7,836 nucleotides of DNA from Candidatus Margulisiibacteriota bacterium. GTDB lineage: Bacteria; Margulisbacteria; WOR-1; O2-12-FULL-45-9. Location of the stretch: positions 1 through 7,836 of the forward strand of contig JAHIZU010000148.1 in NCBI GenBank assembly GCA_018814265.1, in the 5' to 3' direction. Shown here piece after piece: positions 1 through 5,704 of the stretch. The notes beneath the pieces are model-generated. The model saw only the letters and a list, made by a program, of their open reading frames with translations. It made no database searches and had not been told where the DNA came from. Positions within the stretch are counted from its first letter, which is position 1, and the number at the start of each line of letters is the position of its first letter. The position numbers and the translations under genes were made by a program.

Positions 1-847
1 CATAAAAAACATCCCGCCAGCAGGTGTAGCCCAGAGAGGCCAAAAGTTCAGCCTGGTTCTCCCGGAGCAGGCGGGGATCAAAAGTTTTGGTCTTTTCATC
101 CATGGTCAACCCAAGATGCCGACGGAAGCGGTGATCAGCCATGCGTCCGGCTAGTTTTCTGCCTTTGCTGCCTTGCCAGGTGTCATTAGTGCGAAAGTCA
201 TCTGGATGCAAGTGGCTGCCTTCCTTGCTGTTCAGATTAAAAGCCCAGGGATAGGATGTGCGTATCAGCTGAGAGAATGAATTGGCGAAAGTTAAGTTTA
301 AGCCTCCGCCAAGTTTATATTTTGCGCAAAAAGCTGTCCAATCCTCTTTACCAACTTCGCTAACCAAAAATTCTCCCTGGTTTTGTCTAAAAAATCGTGA
401 GTCAATGATCTGGGGAGAGCGCTGCATCTGAAAGCCTAATTTTTGTTCCAGAAGATAGCGGAAGCAGATGATCATATTGAGCTGACCTTGTCTGCCGGAC
501 CAGAACCTATCTGGAAAAGTTTTTCTTGAGCCGTCCAGGACCTCTTCATAGACTTCCTGAACGACCGGTGACATTTTTTCGACATAGAGCTTTATGAGTT
601 CTGCCTTTGACATGCCCTCTATCATGGAGAGTTTATCGCCGATGAGTAATTCTAGGTCAGGTAAATATTTACCGCGGGCAACACGCTCGGTTTCAGCCAG
701 TCTAAGGCTGGAGGCCCTGAATAAGGGATCGTTGAGAAGTCTTTTTAAACGCTGAGCTGTATAAGCGTCAAGGTGTGGCCTAGCCGCGGCCATTGATTTC
801 CAGCGGCTGGTAAAAGGACTGCTGCTTGATGGAGTGATTCTTGTCAT
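1..847 (-). CDS. Unrecognised protein, C-terminal part cut off by the window edge
   Basis: An uninterrupted minus-strand frame of 282 codons runs from the ATG at 847-845 to the left edge without a stop, so the gene continues outside the window. I read it directly from the reverse complement. The N-terminus is serine-rich (MTRITPSSSSPFTSRWKSM), without an obvious signal peptide or membrane helix. It is followed by a charged, probably helical segment (for example AELLIGD-like and KAELIKLYVEKM stretches). Later parts are rich in aromatic and basic residues, including GGGLNLTFANSF, a segment with WQGSKGRKLAGRMADHRFRR, and LLASLGYTCWRDV near the edge. The only ribosome-site candidate is a weak AAGAA five bases before the ATG. 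It diverges from the metallophosphoesterase gene across a 127-bp AT-rich gap. I do not recognise the family and assign no function. The length of the open frame and its protein-like composition make it a likely real gene. Confidence 0.78.
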   Translation of the reverse strand, partial: MTRITPSSSSPFTSRWKSMAAARPHLDAYTAQRLKRLLNDPLFRASSLRLAETERVARGKYLPDLELLIGDKLSMIEGMSKAELIKLYVEKMSPVVQEVYEEVLDGSRKTFPDRFWSGRQGQLNMIICFRYLLEQKLGFQMQRSPQIIDSRFFRQNQGEFLVSEVGKEDWTAFCAKYKLGGGLNLTFANSFSQLIRTSYPWAFNLNSKEGSHLHPDDFRTNDTWQGSKGRKLAGRMADHRFRRHLGLTMDEKTKTFDPRLLRENQAELLASLGYTCWRDVFY

Positions 848-866
848 TGTTCTTAAATTATATCTA

Positions 867-872
867 TATAAT
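867..872 (+). promoter_or_regulatory. Possible -10 element in the AT-rich divergent gap
   Basis: The gap 848-974 separates two divergent genes and is very AT-rich. It holds a perfect TATAAT at 867-872. The best upstream -35 candidate, TTGTCA at 841-846, lies 20 bases away, longer than the usual 16-18, so the assignment is weak. On the minus strand, TATAAT-like words overlap the same zone but no well-spaced -35 was found. If used on the plus strand, the metallophosphoesterase transcript would carry a leader of nearly 100 bases. Confidence 0.25.
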
Positions 873-910
873 GGACAATAAATTTCAGTAATTATGCAAG
901 TTATTTGCTT

Positions 911-929
911 TTAATATCGATAATATTAA
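911..929. promoter_or_regulatory. AT-rich inverted repeat, possible operator
   Basis: TTAATAT at 911-917 and ATATTAA at 923-929 are exact inverted copies separated by CGATA. The site sits in the middle of the divergent gap between the left-edge unknown gene and the metallophosphoesterase gene, where a dimeric regulator could control both. AT-rich DNA produces such symmetry by chance fairly often, so this is only a candidate. Confidence 0.3.
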
Positions 930-974
930 TGAAATGACCCCCGCCGCAAAGGCTGGAGGGGAGAGGAGCATTTT

Positions 975-2084
975 ATGGCAAATTCAAATGTTGCCAGAAC
1001 AAATAATACATTAGGTCAAAGACTTATAAACTGGGGCAGAAACCTGCTGCCTGGTACCAGTCATCGCATTTCTCGCGCATATCCCAAATTAACTGTGCAG
1101 AATTTACACCGCCCGTTACAAATGAGTGAACTTTATCGACTCAACGATGGGCTGGCCAATGAATCAAGTGTTAGTAGTCAGTTTTTCTTGCGAGAAGGCG
1201 CTTTGCTTCGACTGAGCGCTGATCGAGAGATAGTTGTGGTTGGTGATCTGCATGGCAACGCCAATCGCCTTGACCTGATCTTAAGAGAATATGGCCCAAG
1301 GTTAGCAGCCGGCGAAGTAACTTTGCTCTTTTTAGGCGACATAATCCATCCGGAAGAATCAGCCAACATGACTGAAATGAGGTCTTCACTTGAGACATTG
1401 AACACGGTTATTAGATTAAAAAACGAGTTTCCTGAACAAGTTCATGTTTTGCTTGGCAATCATGATGTTGTTGACCGGGATAACTTCCAGATGAATGAAA
1501 CGAAGCGGGGAGTAATGCAGTCTATTTTTTTTCAGATGCATCTCTCTGAGTTTTTTGGAGAACTTGGTTACTCAAGCGAGGATGTTCAACGCATGGTCGC
1601 TGGTTATCAGTCATTTTTTGATGGATGTCCACTGGCGGCGACTGTTGAAGGCAGGCGGGGAGCGGCTTATTTGGCACATGCCGCTGTAGTCAAGGGAGGC
1701 GTGACCCAACAGCAATTAGTTAACGCCCGCAGTGATGAAGGTTTGATGAGACAATTGCTAAGGAATCGTTATGGGTCGGATAAAGTAATATCAGAATTGC
1801 GCTTATTCGGCAGAGATAGTAGCTTAAGAAAAACCTTTTCGGCAGCTGATATTGATGCAACAATACGCGGGTTAGGATTAATGGCTAGTCCAGCTAACAC
1901 TTTTATTATCTGTGGTCATACCCCCGAGAAAGAACGCGGCTGGTTATATCAGCCGGTTCCCGGTAAAAATCTGCATATCCTGCACAGCAATATTCCTAAT
2001 CATTTTGGTGTAGTGGTGATCAAGGATGGAATGCCTGGCGGCGTGCCGCTACAACTGAACGAAATAACTGCCGCCGCTGTCTAA
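975..2084 (+). CDS. PPP-like (calcineurin-like) metallophosphoesterase
   Basis: A 369-residue protein with the ordered metal-site motifs of the calcineurin-like phosphoesterase superfamily. These are GDLHGN (Asp91, His93), LGDIIHPEES (Asp122), LLGNHD (Asn162, His163, Asp164), AHAAV (His235) and ICGHTP (His315). Together they would bind a two-metal centre that hydrolyses phosphoesters. The motif order and spacing resemble PPP-type protein phosphatases, but the PPP signature GDxVDRG is replaced by GDIIHPEE and GNHE by GNHD, so substrate and true subfamily are open. About 80 residues precede the catalytic domain (basic, no signal peptide seen). The segment between the GNHD motif and His235 is long and helical and may form a cap. 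The start is well supported: GAGGAG at 963-968 lies six bases before the ATG. Its stop overlaps the 3' end of the convergent unknown gene by four bases. Protein or small-molecule substrate: unknown. Confidence 0.88.
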   Translation: MANSNVARTNNTLGQRLINWGRNLLPGTSHRISRAYPKLTVQNLHRPLQMSELYRLNDGLANESSVSSQFFLREGALLRLSADREIVVVGDLHGNANRLDLILREYGPRLAAGEVTLLFLGDIIHPEESANMTEMRSSLETLNTVIRLKNEFPEQVHVLLGNHDVVDRDNFQMNETKRGVMQSIFFQMHLSEFFGELGYSSEDVQRMVAGYQSFFDGCPLAATVEGRRGAAYLAHAAVVKGGVTQQQLVNARSDEGLMRQLLRNRYGSDKVISELRLFGRDSSLRKTFSAADIDATIRGLGLMASPANTFIICGHTPEKERGWLYQPVPGKNLHILHSNIPNHFGVVVIKDGMPGGVPLQLNEITAAAV

Positions 2085-2665
2085 TCTTCCTCTTCAATAT
2101 GCGCCCAGAACGGGGCTTTTTCCAATAATGAACGTGAGAATCTAATTATTTTTCCCCCTTCAGTTCTTTCAATCACATCAAAAGGTATATCTTCCACGCT
2201 TAGGGAAACAACACTCTTGAAAGAAGTGTCCTGAAATCGATCTCCTAACTCAGCCAGCAGCGCCGCATAAAGATTGGGCGATAAGTCATCTATTTCACTG
2301 GATGCGCCGATCCCTTCCCGTCGCAGAAATATTCTGCGATGAATGCCTCTTTGCTGGCTGCGCAGGAGTTTTTTCGCTTCCTCATATATCTGCTTTTCAT
2401 CGCTTGACGCTTCAATCAGCCGTAGTCCGACACTGAGAAAACCTCGGCCGCCGATAAAATCTTCTTTGGCCAAACCAGCCTCAGCAATGGTGGTTGAATT
2501 TAGTATAACGACGTTCTCAATATTCATTACAGCGGTTTGCAAGCGCATGTTGCTGTGGAATCGGTCAAGAGCGGGTGGGGTAGCGATAGCTATCCGCCTG
2601 TACCGGCTGCTGGGGCCGCCAAGCAGGCCGCTGTAACAGCCTCCGATTTTAACAAGATTTGTCAT
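2081..2665 (-). CDS. Unrecognised 194-residue protein
   Basis: A minus-strand gene with ATG at 2665-2663 and TAG at 2083-2081. AAGGA lies about nine bases before the start, an acceptable ribosome site. The protein begins MTNLVKIGGCYSGLLGG and looks soluble. It has a beta-like stretch (MNIENVVILNSTTIAEAGL), a helical charged middle (DEKQIYEEAKKLLRSQQRG), a basic RRIFLRREG segment near residue 115, and an acidic end (HIEEED). No signal peptide, membrane helix, metal cluster or catalytic motif that I know is visible. Its last codon overlaps tail to tail with the metallophosphoesterase stop, and it diverges from the methyltransferase gene across 120 bp. The plus-strand frames over the same bases (2343-2636, 2537-2761) read as low-quality shadows. 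I do not recognise the family. Coding status rests on the ribosome site, length and plausible composition. Confidence 0.72.
   Translation of the reverse strand: MTNLVKIGGCYSGLLGGPSSRYRRIAIATPPALDRFHSNMRLQTAVMNIENVVILNSTTIAEAGLAKEDFIGGRGFLSVGLRLIEASSDEKQIYEEAKKLLRSQQRGIHRRIFLRREGIGASSEIDDLSPNLYAALLAELGDRFQDTSFKSVVSLSVEDIPFDVIERTEGGKIIRFSRSLLEKAPFWAHIEEED
2103..2121 (+). terminator. Weak intrinsic terminator candidate after the metallophosphoesterase gene
   Basis: GCCC at 2103-2106 pairs with GGGC at 2113-2116 around a six-base loop, followed directly by five T (2117-2121), about 20 bases after the metallophosphoesterase stop. The stem is only four pairs long, and the site lies inside the 3' end of the opposing gene, so its sequence is also constrained by coding. 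It is placed as expected for a terminator but is weak. Confidence 0.3.
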
Positions 2666-2720
2666 AGATATCGTTCCTTGCCGGACATGCTTATTCTATA
2701 TTCTTATCATATTTTTATTG

Positions 2721-2741
2721 CGGAAATTTCACTTTTTTCCG
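2721..2741. promoter_or_regulatory. Inverted repeat abutting the -35 box, possible operator
   Basis: CGGAAA (2721-2726) and TTTCCG (2736-2741) are exact inverted copies with nine bases between them, a 21-bp dyad. It ends at the base before the TTGAAA -35 box of the methyltransferase promoter. That is a typical position for an activator or repressor site. No regulator is encoded nearby, and short dyads occur by chance. Confidence 0.35.
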
Positions 2742-2770
2742 TTGAAAACTTGGGGTTTTAATGATATGCT
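2742..2770 (+). promoter_or_regulatory. Sigma70-type extended -10 promoter of the methyltransferase-channel cluster
   Basis: TTGAAA (2742-2747) and TATGCT (2765-2770) are exactly 17 bases apart, and TGA directly precedes the -10, giving the extended TGn motif. Transcription would be expected to start near 2777, only about nine bases before the ATG at 2786. It probably drives the methyltransferase, channel and DUF2148 genes, and perhaps cysE. Prediction is by eye only. Confidence 0.6.
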
Positions 2771-2785
2771 AAAAGTCCAAAGGGA

Positions 2786-3433
2786 ATGACAGACAAGAAA
2801 AAACAAATTGATTATTTTGAAGGCCTGCTGGCTAAGCATGGTGAAAGTTTTCTGGCGCTTGATTGGAATAGCCCGGAGAGCCAGAAATTAAGATATAAGA
2901 TTTTTAAAGACTTGTTTGTTTGGGGCAAAAAAAGCACTGGCATCTCGATTCTGGATGTGGGCTGTGGCTTCGGAGATCTGTATGGCTATTTTAAAGCTGA
3001 AAAATTGCTGGGGCGGCATAAGATCCGTTATACTGGCTATGATGTTTCAGCTAAATTGCTGGAAGTAGCTAAGAAAAAATATCCGGATGGCCGGTTTGAA
3101 TTGAAGGATATTTTAGAAGAGAGGCATCTGCCAAAATTTGATTATGTGTTTTGCTCGGGAGTTTTTAACATCCGGACGGGCGCGACAGCAAATCATCTTG
3201 AGTTTGTGAAAGAAATGCTGCTCAGGTTGTATGATCTGGCAAACTATGGGATTGGGGTGAATTTTTTGAGCGAGGGGGCCATCCCGATCAGCGTTCCAGA
3301 GGACCTGAATTCAGGACGTTATTTTTATTTTAAACCGGAGGAGATCATGAGTTTTTGCCGTTTTATCAGCAACCGGTTCATTATCCGGCATGATTATCAT
3401 CCTGGAGATTTTACGGTTTATTTATTTAAATGA
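2786..3433 (+). CDS. Class I SAM-dependent methyltransferase
   Basis: A 215-residue soluble protein with the Rossmann-type methyltransferase core. Motif I is ILDVGCGFGDL (residues 55-65), forming the SAM-binding glycine loop. The motif II acidic residue is Asp86 in YTGYDVS, expected to hold the SAM ribose. A motif IV-like strand, FDYVFCSGVF, is at 118-127. The first 50 residues form a helical N-terminal extension, and the C-terminus ends in beta strands (RHDYHPGDFTVYLFK), as is usual for the fold. The acceptor substrate cannot be told. The start is forced: an in-frame stop lies at 2762-2764, no other start codon occurs between it and 2786, and the next in-frame ATG lies far downstream. The only ribosome-site match, AAAGGG, ends one base before the ATG, much closer than normal. 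It is the first gene of its cluster and overlaps the channel gene by ATGA. Confidence 0.9.
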   Translation: MTDKKKQIDYFEGLLAKHGESFLALDWNSPESQKLRYKIFKDLFVWGKKSTGISILDVGCGFGDLYGYFKAEKLLGRHKIRYTGYDVSAKLLEVAKKKYPDGRFELKDILEERHLPKFDYVFCSGVFNIRTGATANHLEFVKEMLLRLYDLANYGIGVNFLSEGAIPISVPEDLNSGRYFYFKPEEIMSFCRFISNRFIIRHDYHPGDFTVYLFK

Positions 3434-4425
3434 ATCCATTTAAGCGTTTAATACCGCCAATCGTAACTTTGCTGATCATTGTGACAGTAGGCATAGCTGG
3501 CTACACCTTGATCGAGGGCTGGTCACTGCTGGAAGCGGCCTACATGCTGGTTATCACTTTGTTCACGGTCGGTTTTAATGAAGCGCGTGAACTTTCTGCT
3601 TTTGGCAAGATCCTGACTATGATGCTGATCATTTCCGGCGTTGGCACAGCGATCTATACAGTTGGCCAGCTGGGAGAAATGGTGATTGAAGGCCAGCTGT
3701 TTGGCTACAGAAGGAGGAAAAGGATGGAAAAAAAGATCAAGGATATGAAAGATCATTATATTATTTGTGGTTTTGGCCGGGTGGGGCACCAGATAGCGGC
3801 TGAGTTTGCAGCAGCCAAGATCCCGTATGTTGTTATTGATATCAAACCAGAAACAGCAGAGGAGCTGGAGCCCAAAGGCACCCCTTATATTATTGGCGAC
3901 ACGAGCACTGATGGAAAATTAGAAGAAGCTGGCGTGAAAAAAGCCAAAGGGCTGGTGGCCTGCGCTGATTCTGATATGGAGAATGTTTTTGTAACTCTTT
4001 CCGGCAGGGCGGCGAGCCAAGATCTTTATATTGTGGCGCGCGCCAGCGGCAAGGATGCTGAGCAAAAATTAAAGCTGGCCGGGGCGAACCGGGTTATTTC
4101 TCCCTATTTTATTTCTGGGCGAAGAATGGCGGCGCTGGCTATTCGGCCGGTAGCGGCAGACTTTCTTGATACGGTTATGCATGGGGAACATCTTGAATTC
4201 AGTTTGCGGGAGATATCCATACCTGATAAATCTCCCTTAATGAATAAATCGCTGGAAGACGCCCATATCAGACAAAAGTCAGGCGCAACGGTTCTGGCGA
4301 TTCGAAAATCTGACGGAGCATTTAACCTGCAGCCGCTGGCGGCCTCGAAAATCGAAAATAATGATGTATTAGTGGTTATCGGCACGCTTGAACAACTTGA
4401 TTTGTTGGAGAAGATGGTTAAATAA
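3430..4425 (+). CDS. Two-TM potassium channel-like protein with RCK (TrkA-N/TrkA-C) domains
   Basis: A 331-residue membrane protein with MthK-like architecture. TM1 is at about residues 9-29, a pore helix at 33-45, a filter-like TVGFNE at 46-51, and TM2 at about 59-81 with glycines 70 and 72 as possible gating hinges. A basic linker (RRRKR, 94-98) follows, then RCK-N from about 109. RCK-N starts with the nucleotide-fold loop CGFGRVG (Gly114, Gly116, Gly119), Asp137 at the end of strand 2, and IIGDTSTD at 154-161. A TrkA-C-like domain covers roughly 250-331. Such proteins pass K+ through a tetrameric pore gated by a ligand-binding cytoplasmic ring. The filter departs from the usual TVGYGD, so selectivity is uncertain. 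The ATG overlaps the methyltransferase stop as ATGA, indicating translational coupling. A second start may lie at Met99 (see separate entry). Ligand (Ca2+, nucleotide or other) is not predictable here. Confidence 0.9.
   Translation: MNPFKRLIPPIVTLLIIVTVGIAGYTLIEGWSLLEAAYMLVITLFTVGFNEARELSAFGKILTMMLIISGVGTAIYTVGQLGEMVIEGQLFGYRRRKRMEKKIKDMKDHYIICGFGRVGHQIAAEFAAAKIPYVVIDIKPETAEELEPKGTPYIIGDTSTDGKLEEAGVKKAKGLVACADSDMENVFVTLSGRAASQDLYIVARASGKDAEQKLKLAGANRVISPYFISGRRMAALAIRPVAADFLDTVMHGEHLEFSLREISIPDKSPLMNKSLEDAHIRQKSGATVLAIRKSDGAFNLQPLAASKIENNDVLVVIGTLEQLDLLEKMVK
3711..3726 (+). promoter_or_regulatory. Internal ribosome-binding site and in-frame ATG for a free RCK subunit
   Basis: AAGGAGG at 3711-3717 is a near-perfect Shine-Dalgarno sequence, placed six bases before the in-frame ATG at 3724-3726 (Met99 of the channel). 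The same purines encode the RRRKR linker through AGA, AGG, AGG, AAA and AGG codons. Starting here would give a 233-residue soluble protein with the complete RCK-N and RCK-C domains and no membrane helices. In MthK, an internal start at Met107 is known to supply free RCK subunits for the octameric gating ring. The same use here is inferred. Confidence 0.55.
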
Positions 4426-4426
4426 T

Positions 4427-4957
4427 ATGCCGGTCAGGGAAAAAGAATTTAAGGATAAAATTATTGAGCAGATCGCTCAGGAAATGTGCCTGGCAGCCAG
4501 GACCGCTCCCAAGGCGCGGGGTTTGGACCTGCTGGAGATCGCGATTATCAAGGGAAGCGAGATAAAAAAGCTTTCTGATAAAATGATCAAGCTCGGAGAA
4601 AAGGAAAATAACCGGACCTTCCTGCGTGACGGCGATAATATTCTGAAAGCTGCGGCGATTGTGGTGATCGGCACCAAAACACAATACCTGGGCTTAAGGC
4701 TTTGCGGGTTTTGCGGCTTTCCCGGCTGCGCGGAAGCTGAAAAAGCCAAGGTAGTCTGTGCTATTAATAGCGGCGACCTTGGCATTGCTATTGGTTCAGC
4801 TGTCTCTGTGGCTATGGACCACCGGATCGATAACCGGATCATGTACTCTGTTGGCAAAGCAGCCATGGAATTGGGTTTTTTGGGTAATGGAGTGGCAGCG
4901 GTCTATGGCATTCCTTTGTCAGCAACGGGGAAGAATCCGTTTTTTGATAGGAAATAA
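4427..4957 (+). CDS. DUF2148 family ferredoxin-domain-like protein
   Basis: A 176-residue soluble protein with the hallmarks I associate with DUF2148. These are CLAARTAPKARGLD near residues 21-34, a cysteine cluster LCGFCGFPGC (Cys93, Cys96, Cys101, with Cys111 nine residues further on), and a conserved C-terminal GSAVSVAMDHRIDNRIMYS (123-141). The cysteines suggest an iron-sulfur cluster or redox role. The family has no established reaction that I know of. I chose the ATG at 4427, one base after the channel stop, because the family-like sequence begins there. A longer frame from TTG at 4388 would add 13 residues that merely read through the end of the channel gene. The closest ribosome-site match, GGAG at 4407-4410, is 16 bases away, so initiation is probably coupled to termination of the channel. 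Confidence 0.87.
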   Translation: MPVREKEFKDKIIEQIAQEMCLAARTAPKARGLDLLEIAIIKGSEIKKLSDKMIKLGEKENNRTFLRDGDNILKAAAIVVIGTKTQYLGLRLCGFCGFPGCAEAEKAKVVCAINSGDLGIAIGSAVSVAMDHRIDNRIMYSVGKAAMELGFLGNGVAAVYGIPLSATGKNPFFDRK

Positions 4958-4965
4958 ACCTCACC

Positions 4966-4985
4966 CCTGCCTGCCGGCAGGCAGG
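4966..4985. repeat. Perfect 20-bp GC-rich palindrome
   Basis: CCTGCCTGCC at 4966-4975 is followed directly by its exact reverse complement at 4976-4985. The palindrome forms the left module of the fold-back element and shares two bases with its left terminal repeat, so outer-stem pairing and palindrome pairing compete slightly. Confidence 0.85.
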
Positions 4986-5006
4986 CCCGCTAACGCTTAA
5001 GACGCC

Positions 5007-5037
5007 TCCCCCTCTCCATCGAAGATGGAGAGGGGGA
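5007..5037. repeat. 14-bp hairpin with GAA triloop
   Basis: Bases 5007-5020 (T, five C, then TCTCCATC) pair without mismatch with 5024-5037 around the loop GAA at 5021-5023. It is the strongest stem in the fold-back element and lies about 50 bases upstream of the cysE start. AAA rather than T follows it, so it does not look like a plus-strand intrinsic terminator, but it could stabilise mRNA ends or influence cysE translation. Confidence 0.8.
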
Positions 5038-5084
5038 AACCCTGAGCGGAGCGAAGGGAGGGGGTGAGGATTAAGGAGGTTTCA

Positions 5085-5693
5085 ATGTTTGACGGCATAA
5101 GAACAATATTTGAAAAAGACCCGGCAGCAGCTAATATTTTTGAAGTCATGCTTTATCAGGGCCTGTGGGCCATGTTTTTTTATCGCCTCGCTCACTTTTT
5201 ATATAAATTGAGGATCCCTGTCCTCCCCAGGCTGATCTCGCAGATCTCGCGGCTTTTGACTTTAATTGAGATCCATCCTGGTGCAACCATTGGTAAGCGA
5301 TTTTTTATTGACCATGGCAATGGGGTAGTTATTGGCGAGACATCAGTGATCGGCGATGACGTTGTTATTTTTCAGGGGGTTACTTTGGGCGGCACTGGCA
5401 AGGAAAAAGGCAAAAGGCATCCCAGCGTGGGTGATGATGTGGTGATCGGGGCGGGAGCGATCATCCTGGGCAATATAACCATTGGCAACAATTCTCGGGT
5501 GGGTGCGGGCAGTGTGGTGACTAAATCGGTTCCTCCTGATACCACTGTGGTGGGCAATCCGTCCTGGACGATCAAGCGCGAAGGCCGTCGTTTGGCTCCG
5601 CTGGAACACGGCGCACTGCCTGATCCGGTGCATAAAGCGATCGACGAACTGAACACCAGGCTCAAGGTGCTGGAAGAAAAGATCAATAAATGA
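5085..5693 (+). CDS. cysE: Serine O-acetyltransferase
   Basis: A 202-residue cytoplasmic enzyme that transfers acetyl from acetyl-CoA to L-serine, the first step of cysteine synthesis. It belongs to the short CysE/EpsC-type class, lacking most of the long N-terminal domain of the E. coli enzyme. A helical N-terminus (1-55) is followed by left-handed beta-helix hexapeptide repeats (about 62-160). The family signature is present: [10 protein letters not shown] (61-70), [11 protein letters not shown] with Asp76 and catalytic His77, [10 protein letters not shown] (97-106), RHP with His112, then IGAGA and GNITIG turns. A coiled C-terminal helix occupies about 183-202. The start is the ATG at 5085 with AAGGAGG at 5073-5079, five bases away. 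The in-frame GTG at 5064 falls inside the repeat element and is rejected. It follows the DUF2148 gene across the fold-back element, converges on the lipoprotein gene with only 11 bases between stops, and lies near cysS. Confidence 0.96.
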   Translation: MFDGIRTIFEKDPAAANIFEVMLYQGLWAMFFYRLAHFLYKLRIPVLPRLISQISRLLTLIEIHPGATIGKRFFIDHGNGVVIGETSVIGDDVVIFQGVTLGGTGKEKGKRHPSVGDDVVIGAGAIILGNITIGNNSRVGAGSVVTKSVPPDTTVVGNPSWTIKREGRRLAPLEHGALPDPVHKAIDELNTRLKVLEEKINK

Positions 5694-5704
5694 TCTAGCC
5701 CCGC

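Larger units (their letters stand above)
4959..5069. repeat. 111-bp fold-back (MITE/REP-like) element with 9-bp terminal inverted repeats
   Basis: CCTCACCCC at 4959-4967 and GGGGTGAGG at 5061-5069 are exact inverted ends. Inside are a 20-bp perfect palindrome (4966-4985) and a 14-bp hairpin (5007-5037). There is also a CCCT/AGGG mini-stem (5040-5043 with 5055-5058), and CCTCCC at 5005-5010 can alternatively pair with GGGAGG at 5056-5061. It starts two bases after the DUF2148 stop and ends four bases before the cysE ribosome site, so it fills the gap exactly. There is no gene and no T-tract after any stem. From memory, similar motifs occur in many copies in environmental genomes. Copy number cannot be seen from one window. 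Confidence 0.72.

Noticed and set aside
1171..1405. Two overlapping minus-strand frames inside the phosphoesterase gene
   Set aside because: Both are short, overlap each other and are antisense to catalytic motifs, so they are shadows.
2321..2339. TCGCAGAA-ATA-TTCTGCGA inverted repeat as an operator
   Set aside because: It lies in the middle of a coding region, where it encodes RRIFLRR. The symmetry probably follows from the codons, and no regulatory context is visible.
2343..2761. Plus-strand frames over the 194-residue minus-strand gene
   Set aside because: Their composition is unlike normal proteins and they lack ribosome sites. The minus-strand frame is longer and has a start signal.
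4388..4426. Longer DUF2148 start from TTG at 4388
   Set aside because: It adds 13 residues read out of frame from the channel's 3' end. The family-like sequence begins after the ATG at 4427, which follows the channel stop by one base.
4477..4866. 129-codon minus-strand frame over the DUF2148 gene
   Set aside because: It is antisense to a clear conserved protein, with low-complexity Ser/Ile composition and no ribosome site seen.
5007..5037. The 14-bp hairpin as an intrinsic terminator
   Set aside because: It is followed by AAAC rather than a T-tract on plus, and it belongs to a larger symmetric repeat element.
5064..5084. GTG start of cysE at 5064
   Set aside because: It lies within the fold-back element's right terminal repeat. 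The ATG at 5085 has a strong AAGGAGG at proper distance.
5694..5704. A bidirectional terminator between cysE and the lipoprotein
   Set aside because: Only 11 bases separate the stops, and no stem-loop with T-tract is visible there.
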